Source: Flavobacterium sp.
GTDB lineage: Bacteria; Bacteroidota; Bacteroidia; Flavobacteriales; Flavobacteriaceae
Direction: 5' to 3'
DNA length: 34,233 nt
Assembly (NCBI GenBank): GCA_002733185.1
Contig: NVUT01000008.1
Coordinates: 60,854-95,086 of the forward strand
Shown: piece after piece, positions 10,150 through 20,182 of the stretch
Layout: every line of letters starts with the position of its first letter
Numbering within the stretch: the stretch's first letter is position 1
Made by a program: the position numbers and the translations under genes
Notes under the pieces: model-generated
Database searches by the model: none
What the model saw: only the letters and a program-made list of their open reading frames with translations
What the model was told of the DNA's origin: nothing

Positions 10150-10173
10150 CATTCTAACCAAGTATTATTAACT

Positions 10174-10204
10174 AAACCACCTTGTAAAATTGGTGGTTTT
10201 TTTA
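10174..10204 (+). terminator. Rho-independent terminator downstream of mscL
   Basis: AAACCACC-ttgtaaaatt-GGTGGTTTTTTT: hairpin followed by T-run. Confidence 0.8.
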
Positions 10205-10293
10205 GGTTTTTATTCTGAAAAATTAAGTTACTATATAGTATTTTTGTAATTAGTTCTTAATTAATAAGGTCCTCACTTTCTCAGGGAATAGAT

Positions 10294-11283
10294 ATGAAAA
10301 TAGCAGTTGTTGGTGCCACTGGAATGGTTGGTACAATTATGATAAAATTATTGGAAGAACGTAACTTCCCCATTTCTGAATTGCTTTTGGTAGCTTCCGA
10401 AAGATCAGTTGGAAAAGAACTTTCTTATAAAGAAGAATCCATCAAAATTATTAGTTTAGAAACGACCCTTTCCAAAAAACCGGATATCGCTATTTTTTCA
10501 GCAGGAAGTACAATTTCTATAGAATGGGCTCCAAAATTTGCTGAAGTTGGTACAACCGTTATTGACAATTCTTCTGCTTGGCGAATGGATCCAACCAAAA
10601 AATTAGTGGTACCAGAAATCAATGCTTCCGAACTTACTAAAGAAGATAAAATTATTGCCAACCCTAATTGTTCTACCATTCAATTGGTAATGGCATTAGC
10701 ACCGCTTCATAAAAAATATACCATGAAACGCGTAGTGGTTTCTACTTATCAATCGGTTTCAGGAACGGGTGTAAAAGCGGTAAATCAGTTAGAAAATGAA
10801 ATAAAAGGAATTAAAGATGAAATGGCATATCCGTATCCAATTCATAAAAATGCCTTACCTCATTGCGATGTTTTTGAAGATAATGGTTACACCAAAGAGG
10901 AAATGAAATTAGCTCGAGAACCCCAAAAAATATTGAATGATCGTACTTTTTCAATTACAGCAACGGCAGTTCGGATTCCAACTGTTGGAGGACATAGCGA
11001 GTCGGTAAATGTAGCTTTTAGAAACGATTTTGACCTCAACGATGTTCGAAGAGTTTTACACGAAACTCCCGGAATAACGGTTCAAGATAATCCCGACACC
11101 AATACTTATCCAATGCCGATTTATGCCAATGGAAAAGACGATGTTTTTGTAGGTAGAATTCGTAGAGATGAAACCCAAGAAAACACCTTAAATATGTGGA
11201 TTGTGAGTGATAATCTTCGAAAAGGTGCTGCAACTAATGCGATTCAGATTGCTGAATATCTTGTTGCACAGAACCTTGTGTGA
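10294..11283 (+). CDS. asd: Aspartate-semialdehyde dehydrogenase
   Basis: MKIAVVGATGMVGTIMIKLLEER...IDNSSAWRMD...IIANPNCSTIQLVMALAPLH (catalytic Cys)...RIPTVGGHSESVNVAF. Confidence 0.96.
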   Translation: MKIAVVGATGMVGTIMIKLLEERNFPISELLLVASERSVGKELSYKEESIKIISLETTLSKKPDIAIFSAGSTISIEWAPKFAEVGTTVIDNSSAWRMDPTKKLVVPEINASELTKEDKIIANPNCSTIQLVMALAPLHKKYTMKRVVVSTYQSVSGTGVKAVNQLENEIKGIKDEMAYPYPIHKNALPHCDVFEDNGYTKEEMKLAREPQKILNDRTFSITATAVRIPTVGGHSESVNVAFRNDFDLNDVRRVLHETPGITVQDNPDTNTYPMPIYANGKDDVFVGRIRRDETQENTLNMWIVSDNLRKGAATNAIQIAEYLVAQNLV

Positions 11284-11336
11284 TAAAAGTTGCCTAATAA
11301 TTCAATTAATTTTTCTAATCTTGCAGCAAATTAGTT

Positions 11337-12263
11337 ATGATGAAAAATATAATTTTAATAATAATTTTCTCATTTATTGTTTTAAGCTGCAATAAAACAG
11401 ACGATACCATTGAAGGCTCTGAGAAGACCAACGAAACTATTTCGGTAAATGGAAGGCAACGAGAATACATTCAATTTTTACCTGAAGGATATGAGGATGA
11501 AAACAATATGCCTATTGTATTTGTACTCCACGGAGGAACAGGTTCTCCCGAAGGAATGTTAGATTATGTTGATTATAGAGCGCTAGCTAATTCTAATAAG
11601 TTCGTATTAATTTATCCAAAGGGGATTCAAAAAAACTGGAACGATGGTCGACCCACCGATGCGAATCAATTGGGAGTTGATGATGTAAATTTCTTCCGAA
11701 AATTGATTGAAAAATTAGTTGGAAACTATAACATTAACCAAGCTGCCATTTTTGTAACCGGAATTTCTAACGGTGGTTTTATGGCTTCAAGGTTAGGTTG
11801 TGAACTAAGTGATAAAATAAAAGCGTTTGCTGCCGTTGCTGCTACGATTGAAGCAAATAATGTCGCTCCAAATTGCAGTACTAATCAACCTGTATCGGCT
11901 TTATACATTCACGGAACGGCAGATGAATTTGTTCCTTTTAACGGTGGTGAAATGACGGAAGGTGATGGTGGATTTATCACTTCACATTGGGAAGCAATTG
12001 CAAAATGGAACGATACTAATAATTCTTCAAATAACCCAATCATTACAAATTTACCAGATATAGCAAACGATGACACGACAATTATTGAAACTATATATCA
12101 AGGCGATAATAACAGTGAAGTAATAAGTTATGTGGTTGAAAACGGCGGACATACTTGGCCGGGTGCTGCTGGAGGTCTTGATTTTTTCTTAGGAAATACC
12201 AGTGAGGATATGGATGCTAAATTGGTTATTTGGGAGTTTTTTAAGCGGCATATTCAGGATTAG
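11337..12263 (+). CDS. Lipoprotein PHB depolymerase/feruloyl-esterase-like alpha/beta hydrolase
   Basis: Lipobox FIVLSCNK; VFVLHGGTGSPEGMLDYVDYRALANSNKFVLIYPKGIQKNWNDGR; GISNGGFMA nucleophile elbow; GGHTWPGA His. Confidence 0.85.
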   Translation: MMKNIILIIIFSFIVLSCNKTDDTIEGSEKTNETISVNGRQREYIQFLPEGYEDENNMPIVFVLHGGTGSPEGMLDYVDYRALANSNKFVLIYPKGIQKNWNDGRPTDANQLGVDDVNFFRKLIEKLVGNYNINQAAIFVTGISNGGFMASRLGCELSDKIKAFAAVAATIEANNVAPNCSTNQPVSALYIHGTADEFVPFNGGEMTEGDGGFITSHWEAIAKWNDTNNSSNNPIITNLPDIANDDTTIIETIYQGDNNSEVISYVVENGGHTWPGAAGGLDFFLGNTSEDMDAKLVIWEFFKRHIQD

Positions 12264-12332
12264 TAAAAAGATATAACATCACATCGCTCCCATGATGAGG
12301 TATAAAATAATCTCCCTTTAGGGTTGAGGAAA

Positions 12333-12791
12333 CTAATCTACTTTCTCAATTTTATAAACTTTGCCGTTAAAACTAAATTGTTCTCTTTCTTTTTTACCAA
12401 GAAGGTAGAGCCCTATGGGAGCATTAGGAGCAACACCGAGGTAAAAGATGTTGTTTACTTCCAGTTTTCCAACTGAAATACTTATAAAAAAGTTAGCATG
12501 ATTGGTTTTAACAAGGCTTCCTAATCGGATTACTTTTGAAGTAGTACTAACATCAACCTTATTTAGTTGTTGTAAAACTTTTTCAATTTCTCTTAGCTGA
12601 TTTCCCGCGTTTTCTCGTTCAATTTGAAGCATTGCTCTTCCTGTATGATGCTTATCACCACTGGTGCTTTTAGACTCTTCTTTTAAAGAAGTTTCAATAT
12701 CTACAATGATTTTCTGAATGCGTTCTAAACGAAAATTTATAAGGTCTTTACACTGTTGTTGTAATTCAAATTTGAGCTCTAATGTTGTCAT
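12333..12791 (-). CDS. GreA/GreB-like transcription elongation factor family protein
   Basis: 152 aa; N-terminal coiled coil plus FKBP-like C-terminus (VIRLGSLVKTNHANFFISISVGKL...YLGVAPNAPIGLYLLGKKERE). Confidence 0.7.
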   Translation of the reverse strand: MTTLELKFELQQQCKDLINFRLERIQKIIVDIETSLKEESKSTSGDKHHTGRAMLQIERENAGNQLREIEKVLQQLNKVDVSTTSKVIRLGSLVKTNHANFFISISVGKLEVNNIFYLGVAPNAPIGLYLLGKKEREQFSFNGKVYKIEKVD

Positions 12792-12799
12792 AAAATTAA

Positions 12800-13696
12800 T
12801 TACTTTTTAACTGTTTTTGGCTTCCTTGTAGAAAGAAAAACTCCTGTAAAAATTAAGGTAGCGGCTGCAACGCGAATGGTAGTTAGTGAATCTGCACCCA
12901 TTATAATGGCAAATGTAGTTGCTAAAATTGGTTGTAAATAGATAAATGCCCCAATTGTAGAAGGCTTTAATTGTTTTAATGCGTAGATATTAAATAAGTA
13001 TGTAAAGAAAGTTGTTCCAACAACTACAAAAGTTAGTTTCCAGATAATATCTAAAGGCAATAGCGTCCATTCTACCGCAGTAAATTCTTTTATACCAATC
13101 GGTATATTAATGATAAATGCAAATAAGAAAAACCATTTCATTAAAGTAATGGAGCTATATTTATTAACTAAAGGTTTCACGATAATTAAGTAAATAGAAT
13201 AGGAAGTTGCATTAACTATAAAAAAGATGTTTCCAAGAGGAATATTAGGTGCATTTTCTTGAGTTTTAATTCCGAAGAAAATAAGTAATAATGCTCCAAT
13301 TAATCCTAAGCCAATTCCGATAGATTTTCGCCAAGTGATTTTTTCTTTCAAAAAAACAGCAGACATAATTAATATTAGAACAGGAACCGTTGTTATTACT
13401 ACGGAACTATTTATAGGAGTTGACAAACTAAGCCCTTTAAAAAACGCAAGCATATTTACGACCATACCTGTAAAAGCACAAGCAAGAATTCTTGTCCAAT
13501 CACTTCTTTCAATTTTTTCTGAAGGATATAAAAAGCTCACTAACCAAAAAAGGAATGCTCCGCCACTTACTCGTAAAAGAATAAAGCCATAAGGTTCAAT
13601 AACGGTTGGCATTAAATTTTTTGCGATGGTATGATTAACAGCATAGATGGCAGCCGCGGTAGATGCGGCTAAAAGGGCTAAGGCTCTAGGGTTCAT
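12800..13696 (-). CDS. EamA/DMT-superfamily transporter
   Basis: 298 aa, about ten hydrophobic TM segments in two EamA halves (IYAVNHTIAKNLMP... ; IFFIVNATSYSIYLIIVKPLV...). Confidence 0.9.
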   Translation of the reverse strand: MNPRALALLAASTAAAIYAVNHTIAKNLMPTVIEPYGFILLRVSGGAFLFWLVSFLYPSEKIERSDWTRILACAFTGMVVNMLAFFKGLSLSTPINSSVVITTVPVLILIMSAVFLKEKITWRKSIGIGLGLIGALLLIFFGIKTQENAPNIPLGNIFFIVNATSYSIYLIIVKPLVNKYSSITLMKWFFLFAFIINIPIGIKEFTAVEWTLLPLDIIWKLTFVVVGTTFFTYLFNIYALKQLKPSTIGAFIYLQPILATTFAIIMGADSLTTIRVAAATLIFTGVFLSTRKPKTVKK

Positions 13697-13708
13697 AATG
13701 GCAAGTAA

Positions 13709-14713
13709 TTACTTTAATTCCCATCCAAATCCGCTGTTAAAAATATAATCGAAATCGTTTCCTATTACCGCTGGTTGATTATCATAGTTTAATGCAAAAT
13801 CCATTTTTATATAAAAATCCCAGGGTAGATCGTATTTTAAATCTAAGTTGTAATCCAAACGGAAACGACCACTTTCAGACAAACTAGGATAGGCAGTAAA
13901 GTCAGTGGTGAGGTTGAAATCTCCAAATTCAAACATATTAAAATTAGCAGCAAGGTTGGCCTCCGTAGATTTTTTGTTTAAGGTTTCGTCAAAATAAGTT
14001 TCAATATTATAGTTAACCCCAGCTCTAACACCTAAATAAAGACGGTTAGTTCTTATTACATATTTCCCGATGCCACCAAGGGTACTCACCCTTCCTTTTA
14101 ATGCTTGTTCAGTATTTGATAAAAACGAAACGTCAACAATAGCATACCATTCATTATAAATAAACCGTTGAGCTTCTATACTCCATTCGGTTCTTTTAAT
14201 TTCAGCTACATCATCTTGGTTGGTAATTAATGAACTATAGGAAGCACTAAAATTCCAAATTTCACTTTCAAATTTTAAATTACTTCCAAGGGAAAATTGA
14301 TTAAAGTTGTTAGATTTTGTTAGGTTAAAACCTAGGTCAATAGCACCAGTAAAACGACTCCAAAACTTTGTGTCTATTGCCTTTAATTGAACAATGTTTT
14401 CAATTTTGGTATCAAAAGACATTCCATCTGTGGTAATTTCAACAATTCCGGGACTTATTGTTTTTACTTTTCCTAAATAATGACTTTTGTTAACTAAATT
14501 TATTAAAAAACTTTGATCTAGATAAATTTCTTTTACGTTGATATATTCTATTCTAAAATCTTTATCGCTATAGGATGTTTTCATAATGACAATCCCATTT
14601 ACCATAGATTTTAACTCCCCAACAATGATGTCGTTATTTTTAAGTTTTAGTGAATCTTTTTGAGCAAAAGCACTAAACCCAATAATTAATAAAAGAAATA
14701 ATAATCTTTTCAT
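13709..14713 (-). CDS. DUF481-type outer-membrane protein
   Basis: Signal peptide; DSLKLKNNDIIVGELKSMVNGIVIMKTSYSDKDFRIEY, then alternating beta-barrel-like C-terminal half (GAIDLGFNLTKSNNFNQFSLGSNL...). Confidence 0.85.
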   Translation of the reverse strand: MKRLLFLLLIIGFSAFAQKDSLKLKNNDIIVGELKSMVNGIVIMKTSYSDKDFRIEYINVKEIYLDQSFLINLVNKSHYLGKVKTISPGIVEITTDGMSFDTKIENIVQLKAIDTKFWSRFTGAIDLGFNLTKSNNFNQFSLGSNLKFESEIWNFSASYSSLITNQDDVAEIKRTEWSIEAQRFIYNEWYAIVDVSFLSNTEQALKGRVSTLGGIGKYVIRTNRLYLGVRAGVNYNIETYFDETLNKKSTEANLAANFNMFEFGDFNLTTDFTAYPSLSESGRFRLDYNLDLKYDLPWDFYIKMDFALNYDNQPAVIGNDFDYIFNSGFGWELK

Positions 14714-14754
14714 AGAGAGATAAATTCATTCCAAAAATAATGATAATTAAATTA

Positions 14755-15105
14755 TTACAACGAATTTTTAGCCGAAGCAATAACTTTTTTACTATTTCCG
14801 ATAAAAATCTGCTTCCCATTTATAAGTACAGGACGTTTTAAAAAAGTGTAATGTTCTAGCAATAATTTTTTAAAATCGGATTCTTGAAGGTTTTTGTCCT
14901 TCAACTTCCGTTCACTATATTTTTTTGCTCGTTTGTTTAGAAGCATTTCATAGTTTCCTGAAAGTTGGTGTAATTCTTTCAATTCAGCTTCAGAAATAGG
15001 AGTTACTTTAATATCTTGTTTTATAAAATCTTCTGGTAAATTTAATTCTTTTAAAATGCGTCTGTTGGTGTCACAGGTTGAGAGGTGGAATATTTTTTTC
15101 ATATC
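14755..15105 (-). CDS. ArsC/Spx-like thioredoxin-fold family protein
   Basis: MKKIFHLSTCDTNRRILKELNLPEDFIKQDIKVTPISEAEL...LLLEHYTFLKRPVLINGKQIFIGNSKKVI. Likely start is the internal Met at 15105. Confidence 0.8.
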   Translation of the reverse strand, partial: DMKKIFHLSTCDTNRRILKELNLPEDFIKQDIKVTPISEAELKELHQLSGNYEMLLNKRAKKYSERKLKDKNLQESDFKKLLLEHYTFLKRPVLINGKQIFIGNSKKVIASAKNSL

Positions 15106-15234
15106 GTATTCGTAAAAACGGGTCACTATTATAATCAAATTAGGTATAAATGTGTTTTTTTAAGTTGAAAATTGTTCTCACAAATTAATCAATTTCCATT
15201 TGAAATACATTACTTTTATTTTAAAATTAAAACA

Positions 15235-15690
15235 ATGGACTACACTTTTGATATCACTTTAAAAACAAGAGCAATTTTTAAAAATTTCCTTGAAACTTTC
15301 TCTATAGAACAGCTAAATAAAATCCCCGTAGGTTTTAGAAACACTATTTATTGGAATATAAAACACGTGGTAATTACGCAACAATTATTAGCGTACGCAT
15401 TATCGGGATTGCCTACATTAGTTTCTGAAGAAGAAATTAAAGCTTTCAGAAAAGGAAGCAAAGCAGAAGCAGATGCAACAATTGAAGATGTTGAGTTGTT
15501 AAAAAAACAATTATTTTCAACCGTTGAACAAACTCAAAAGGATTATAATAAAGGAAATTTTAAAGAATATTCAGCTTACACAGTTTCTACAAAAACGGTA
15601 TTATCTACTATTGATGAAGCTTTGGAGTTTAATAATTTTCATGAAGGCATACACTTAGGATATATTTTAGCGATGAAGAAAAATATTTAA
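15235..15690 (+). CDS. DinB-like family protein
   Basis: MDYTFDITLKTRAIFKNFLETFSIEQLNKIPVGFRNTIYWNIKHVVITQQLL...NNFHEGIHLGYILAMKK; ATG at 15235 preferred to the upstream start. Confidence 0.82.
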   Translation: MDYTFDITLKTRAIFKNFLETFSIEQLNKIPVGFRNTIYWNIKHVVITQQLLAYALSGLPTLVSEEEIKAFRKGSKAEADATIEDVELLKKQLFSTVEQTQKDYNKGNFKEYSAYTVSTKTVLSTIDEALEFNNFHEGIHLGYILAMKKNI

Positions 15691-16439
15691 AAATTTAGAA
15701 AAGGCTTTACTTCTTCAATAGGAATCAAAACTTCAATTGGACCATCAGCATAACTAGCAATTTCGTATTGATTGTATATTAAAATAAGATGTGTTTTTGA
15801 AAAACCAATAGATTCAGGAAGGCTAAAAGAATCGTTTTCAAACCAAAATCCAGTAGAATTAATATTGTCATTTTCAGCAATGTTTTTTTCTTTTCTAAAT
15901 ATTTTTTCAGCAAATGAGATAAATTCTTTTTTGTTTTTCAGCAAAGAATTTTTAGTTAATATCGCTCCAGTGGTTGGATTAAAATTTAAATAAGCTAAAG
16001 CGGTGTTTCCGTGAGCACCTCCCGTATAATTGTAAAATGAGGTTTTTATAGAGATAATATCTGAGGAAGAATAAGAATTTGAAACGGAAACCTCCGCAGT
16101 ATAAGGGCTTAAATCTGGAAACTCTTTTTTGTCAATTTCATAGGCTTTTAAAAATGAATTTGCAGCTTCAGAAATTGTAGTGGCTCTAATGTTCTTTTCT
16201 AAATCTGAATTTAAAAAATAGATAATAGAACTTCCGATAGTAAAATTTATTTTATTTACAGATTCCTTTTCACCTTGTATTTTAATATAATCAATGGTAA
16301 CCTTAGCACAATCATCACCTTTACAATCACCTTGAAACTCATCAGAAAAATTTTCAGAAGTAAGTGTAATTGAAGCCTCTTTTTTACAACTAATGGTAAC
16401 AATAAATAGTAGAAATATAAAACTGATTTTGTGGAGCAT
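15687..16439 (-). CDS. DUF3298/DUF4163 domain lipoprotein (RsiV-like)
   Basis: Lipobox IVTISCKK; YTAEVSVSNSYSSSDIISIKTSFYNYTGGAHGNTALAYLNFNPTTGAIL. Confidence 0.85.
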   Translation of the reverse strand: MLHKISFIFLLFIVTISCKKEASITLTSENFSDEFQGDCKGDDCAKVTIDYIKIQGEKESVNKINFTIGSSIIYFLNSDLEKNIRATTISEAANSFLKAYEIDKKEFPDLSPYTAEVSVSNSYSSSDIISIKTSFYNYTGGAHGNTALAYLNFNPTTGAILTKNSLLKNKKEFISFAEKIFRKEKNIAENDNINSTGFWFENDSFSLPESIGFSKTHLILIYNQYEIASYADGPIEVLIPIEEVKPFLNF

Positions 16440-16559
16440 AAATAAAAAAAATTATAGGTTTTAAATAATAGAATAAAAAACTATTTTTGTTTCAATAAAA
16501 TTACAACAATGTAACGAGCAATCAAAGATTGTAATCACTAATTAATAAAACGTTAACAA

Positions 16560-17699
16560 ATGAAATTCAATACCAAAACAATTCACGGCGGACAAGAACA
16601 CGATAAAGCATTTGGTGCAGTAATGCCACCAATTTATCAAACCTCGACATACGCACAAACAACTCCAGGAGGGCATAAAGGTTTTGAATATTCTAGGACT
16701 CATAATCCAACTCGGGCAGCATTAGAAAGAAGTTTTGCAAGTTTAGAAAACGGGAATTTTGGTTTGGCTTTTGGTAGCGGATTAGCAGCAATAGACGCTG
16801 TAATGAAATTATTAAAACCTGGTGACGAGGTGATTTCGACCAATGATTTGTATGGAGGTACATACCGTTTATTTACTCAGATTTATGCTGGTTTTGGTGT
16901 GAAATTTCATTTTATTGGAATGGAAAACGCAGATAATATTGAAGATTTTGTAAACGAAAAAACAAAATTAATTTGGGTTGAAACACCAACCAACCCAATG
17001 TTGAATATTATTGATATTAAAAAAGCAGCAGCTATTGCAAAAAAACATAATATTCTTTTAGGGGTTGATAATACTTTTGCGACACCTTTTTTGCAACAAC
17101 CTTTAGATTTAGGAGCAGATATTGTAATGCACAGTGCTACAAAATATCTAGGAGGCCACAGTGATATTGTAATGGGAGCTTTGATTGTGAAAGATAAAGA
17201 TTTGGCAGATAAACTATATTTTATTCAGAATGCAAGTGGTGCTATTTGTGGTCCACAGGATAGTTTTTTAATGCTTCGCGGAATTAAAACCCTACACGTA
17301 AGAATGCAACGTCATTGCGAAAACGGAAAAGCAGTAGCTCATTATTTAAACAATCATCCAAAAATTGAAAAAGTATATTGGCCAGGATTTGAACATCACC
17401 CCAATCACGAAATCGCTAAATCTCAAATGAATGATTTTGGAGGAATGGTTTCGTTTACTACAAAAGGAAACAGTTACGAGGATGCAATAAAAATTGTTGA
17501 GAATTTAAAAGTATTTACGCTGGCTGAAAGTTTAGGAGGCGTTGAAAGCTTATCTGGACACCCAGCAAGTATGACTCATGCAAGTATTCCTAAAGAAGAA
17601 AGAGAAAAAACAGGTGTTGTTGACTCTTTAATTAGATTGAGTGTTGGTATTGAGGATGAAGCAGATTTAATTGAAGATTTACGAAAAGCAATAGGCTAA
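16560..17699 (+). CDS. PLP-dependent cystathionine gamma-synthase family enzyme
   Basis: FNTKTIHGGQEHDKAFGAVMPPIYQTSTYAQ; MHSATKYLGGHSDIVMGAL (PLP Lys); LGGVESLSGHPASMTHASIP. Confidence 0.93.
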   Translation: MKFNTKTIHGGQEHDKAFGAVMPPIYQTSTYAQTTPGGHKGFEYSRTHNPTRAALERSFASLENGNFGLAFGSGLAAIDAVMKLLKPGDEVISTNDLYGGTYRLFTQIYAGFGVKFHFIGMENADNIEDFVNEKTKLIWVETPTNPMLNIIDIKKAAAIAKKHNILLGVDNTFATPFLQQPLDLGADIVMHSATKYLGGHSDIVMGALIVKDKDLADKLYFIQNASGAICGPQDSFLMLRGIKTLHVRMQRHCENGKAVAHYLNNHPKIEKVYWPGFEHHPNHEIAKSQMNDFGGMVSFTTKGNSYEDAIKIVENLKVFTLAESLGGVESLSGHPASMTHASIPKEEREKTGVVDSLIRLSVGIEDEADLIEDLRKAIG

Positions 17700-17706
17700 T
17701 TAATAG

Positions 17707-18561
17707 CTATTGAAGGTAATAAATATAACCAAAATTTAACCAATAATGCCATTCATTGGCTTTGTTTTCAGATACTTCTGGGTTCAAACCATCTACCCAG
17801 TTTGAAAAATAATATTGGACACGACTGTCTAACATTAAATCACTCATAGGAGTTAATTTATAACGTACACCAACACTTGCTAAAAAAGCCCAGGTGTTTC
17901 CGGCTTCATTTTGCATAGAAGTAATGGGATCGTATTTTCCACCATAGAAATTACTATCAAACCCTAATTGTTCATCATAAGTTATATTTGGGTCATAAGA
18001 AATCCAGTGAACACCCGCACTGATAAACGGAGCCAATTTAGCGCCACCAGCGGTAAAATCTCGAATACTTAGAGGAAAATATTCCAATTGAGCACCAATT
18101 TCGAAAATTCGAGTTTCCCCTTTCATAGACCTTAAAAAATCGGGTCCAGCTCCTTGTTGGTCTGGAGCAACCCATCTTCCTAAATGATCGAGTTTTGTTT
18201 TATGGTAATCTATTTCTGATCTAACTTTAAAGTGATCATTAAAATACTTATCACGCGTATAACAATTACAATCTGCTCTATAGGCAAAATTCATATAATG
18301 AATAATTCCAATTGCAATACTTGTATTTCCGAAGTTAGTTTCATTGTCATTACGTTGCCCAAAATCTGAGTATAAAGCTAAGGGGCCAACAATAACTCCA
18401 ACCTCGTGTGAGAAGCCAAATTGGCTGTAAATTTCTTGTTTAGAAAACACAAGAAACAAGACCACCAATAACATTATTCTGGTATTCATTTTAATTGTAG
18501 GTTTAGGTTGAGACGTAACAAATATATAAAAACTAATGTAACCGTAAAATTTATAACTCAT
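17707..18561 (-). CDS. Conserved flavobacterial outer-membrane beta-barrel-like protein
   Basis: Signal-like segment after MNTRIMLLVVLFLVFSKQEIYSQ; SHEVGVIVGPLALYSDFGQR...; aromatic-rich strands and C-terminal YWLNFGYIYYLQ. Probable start at the internal MNTRI. Confidence 0.7.
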   Translation of the reverse strand: MSYKFYGYISFYIFVTSQPKPTIKMNTRIMLLVVLFLVFSKQEIYSQFGFSHEVGVIVGPLALYSDFGQRNDNETNFGNTSIAIGIIHYMNFAYRADCNCYTRDKYFNDHFKVRSEIDYHKTKLDHLGRWVAPDQQGAGPDFLRSMKGETRIFEIGAQLEYFPLSIRDFTAGGAKLAPFISAGVHWISYDPNITYDEQLGFDSNFYGGKYDPITSMQNEAGNTWAFLASVGVRYKLTPMSDLMLDSRVQYYFSNWVDGLNPEVSENKANEWHYWLNFGYIYYLQ

Positions 18562-18720
18562 AATTAGTTTATTTATTGAAAAATAAGATCCTTTTTTTCA
18601 ATAAACCTTATATTTGCAAAAAAATTAATAGTAACGTTTTTAATAAATTAATTTTTATCAAACAAACAGAATAATTAATAGCGAACAACATATGACCGCT
18701 TTAATAAATATTATATACAT

Positions 18721-20064
18721 ATGAAAGAAAGTATAAAAGAATTCATTTTATCTGTTGAAAAAATGAACCCAAACGAGCCTGAATTTATGCAGGCAGTTAC
18801 TGAAGTAGCCGAAGTTGTTATTCCATTCATAGAGGATAATAAAGAGTATCAAGGTAAAAAATTATTAGAACGTATGGCAGAACCAGAACGTACTATTATG
18901 TTTAGAGTTCCATGGACAGACGATAGTGGCGAAATTCAAGTAAATAGAGGTTATAGAGTTGAATTTAACTCTGCAATTGGCCCTTATAAAGGTGGATTGC
19001 GTTTTCATCCAACGGTAAATCTTAGTATTTTAAAATTTCTAGGATTCGAACAAGTATTCAAAAATAGTTTAACTACACTTCCAATGGGAGGCGGTAAAGG
19101 TGGATCTGATTTTAATCCAAAAGGAAAAACAGATGCAGAAGTAATGCGTTTTTGTCAAAGCTTTATGTCAGAACTTTCAAGACATATAGGGCCTAACACC
19201 GATGTTCCAGCAGGAGATATTGGAGTTGGAGGTAGAGAAATAGGTTTCCTTTTTGGTCAGTATAAAAGATTAAGAAACGAATTTACAGGTGTTCTTACAG
19301 GTAAAGGGCTTTCTTATGGAGGATCATTAATTCGTCCAGAAGCAACAGGGTATGGAAATGTATATTTTGCTAAAAATATGTTAGCAACTAAAGAAACTTC
19401 TTTTGAAGGGAAAACAGTGGTAGTTTCTGGTTCAGGAAATGTTGCTCAATATGCAACTGAAAAAGCAACTCAATTTGGTGGTAAAGTTGTAACCATGTCA
19501 GATTCTGGAGGATATATTTATGATGAAGCTGGAATTGATGCGTCTAAATTGGCTTATATAATGGAGCTTAAAAATGTAAAACGTGGTCGTATTAGCGAAT
19601 ATGTTTCTGAATATCCTTCGGCTAAGTATTTTGCTGGAGAGCGTCCTTGGTCGGTTAAATGTGATGTAGCACTACCTTGTGCAACTCAAAATGAATTAAA
19701 CAAAAATGAAGCAGAAACATTGGTAAACAATGGTTGTATGTGTGTAAGTGAAGGAGCTAATATGCCTACTACACCAGAAGCAATTGAAGTATTTACAACT
19801 CATAAAATATTATTTGCGCCAGGAAAAGCATCAAATGCTGGAGGTGTTGCAACCTCAGGATTAGAAATGTCTCAAAATTCACTTCGTATAAATTGGACTG
19901 CGGAAGAAGTAGATTCAAAATTACATACTATTATGAACGACATTCATGAAGCTTGTGTAACCTACGGTAAAGACGAAGCAGGTTATGTGGATTATGTAAA
20001 AGGAGCAAATATTGCTGGCTTTGTGAAGATAGCAGATGCTATGTTAGCTCAAGGAGTGGTATAA
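18721..20064 (+). CDS. gdhA: NADP-specific glutamate dehydrogenase
   Basis: 447 aa; NSAIGPYKGGLRFHPTVNLSILKFLGFEQVFKNSLTTLPMGGGKGGSDFNPKGKTDAEVMRFCQSFM; DVPAGDIGVGGREIGFLFGQYKRL. Confidence 0.97.
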   Translation: MKESIKEFILSVEKMNPNEPEFMQAVTEVAEVVIPFIEDNKEYQGKKLLERMAEPERTIMFRVPWTDDSGEIQVNRGYRVEFNSAIGPYKGGLRFHPTVNLSILKFLGFEQVFKNSLTTLPMGGGKGGSDFNPKGKTDAEVMRFCQSFMSELSRHIGPNTDVPAGDIGVGGREIGFLFGQYKRLRNEFTGVLTGKGLSYGGSLIRPEATGYGNVYFAKNMLATKETSFEGKTVVVSGSGNVAQYATEKATQFGGKVVTMSDSGGYIYDEAGIDASKLAYIMELKNVKRGRISEYVSEYPSAKYFAGERPWSVKCDVALPCATQNELNKNEAETLVNNGCMCVSEGANMPTTPEAIEVFTTHKILFAPGKASNAGGVATSGLEMSQNSLRINWTAEEVDSKLHTIMNDIHEACVTYGKDEAGYVDYVKGANIAGFVKIADAMLAQGVV

Positions 20065-20087
20065 AATAAATTCTTTTTATAAATAAC

Positions 20088-20120
20088 AAAAGGTTGTCTT
20101 TTTCCAGGCAACCTTTTTCT
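20088..20120 (+). terminator. Rho-independent terminator downstream of gdhA
   Basis: AAAAGGTTG-tctttttccagg-CAACCTTTTTCTTTT hairpin plus T-rich tail. Confidence 0.85.
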
Positions 20121-20182
20121 TTTAAACTTAAGTAAAATAAATAGTATTTTAGCCTGTTATACTTATAGAAATTAATGAAACT

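Noticed and set aside
11207-11395. 62-aa ORF bridging asd and the esterase lipoprotein
   Set aside because: Overlaps both genes in another frame; no supporting motif.
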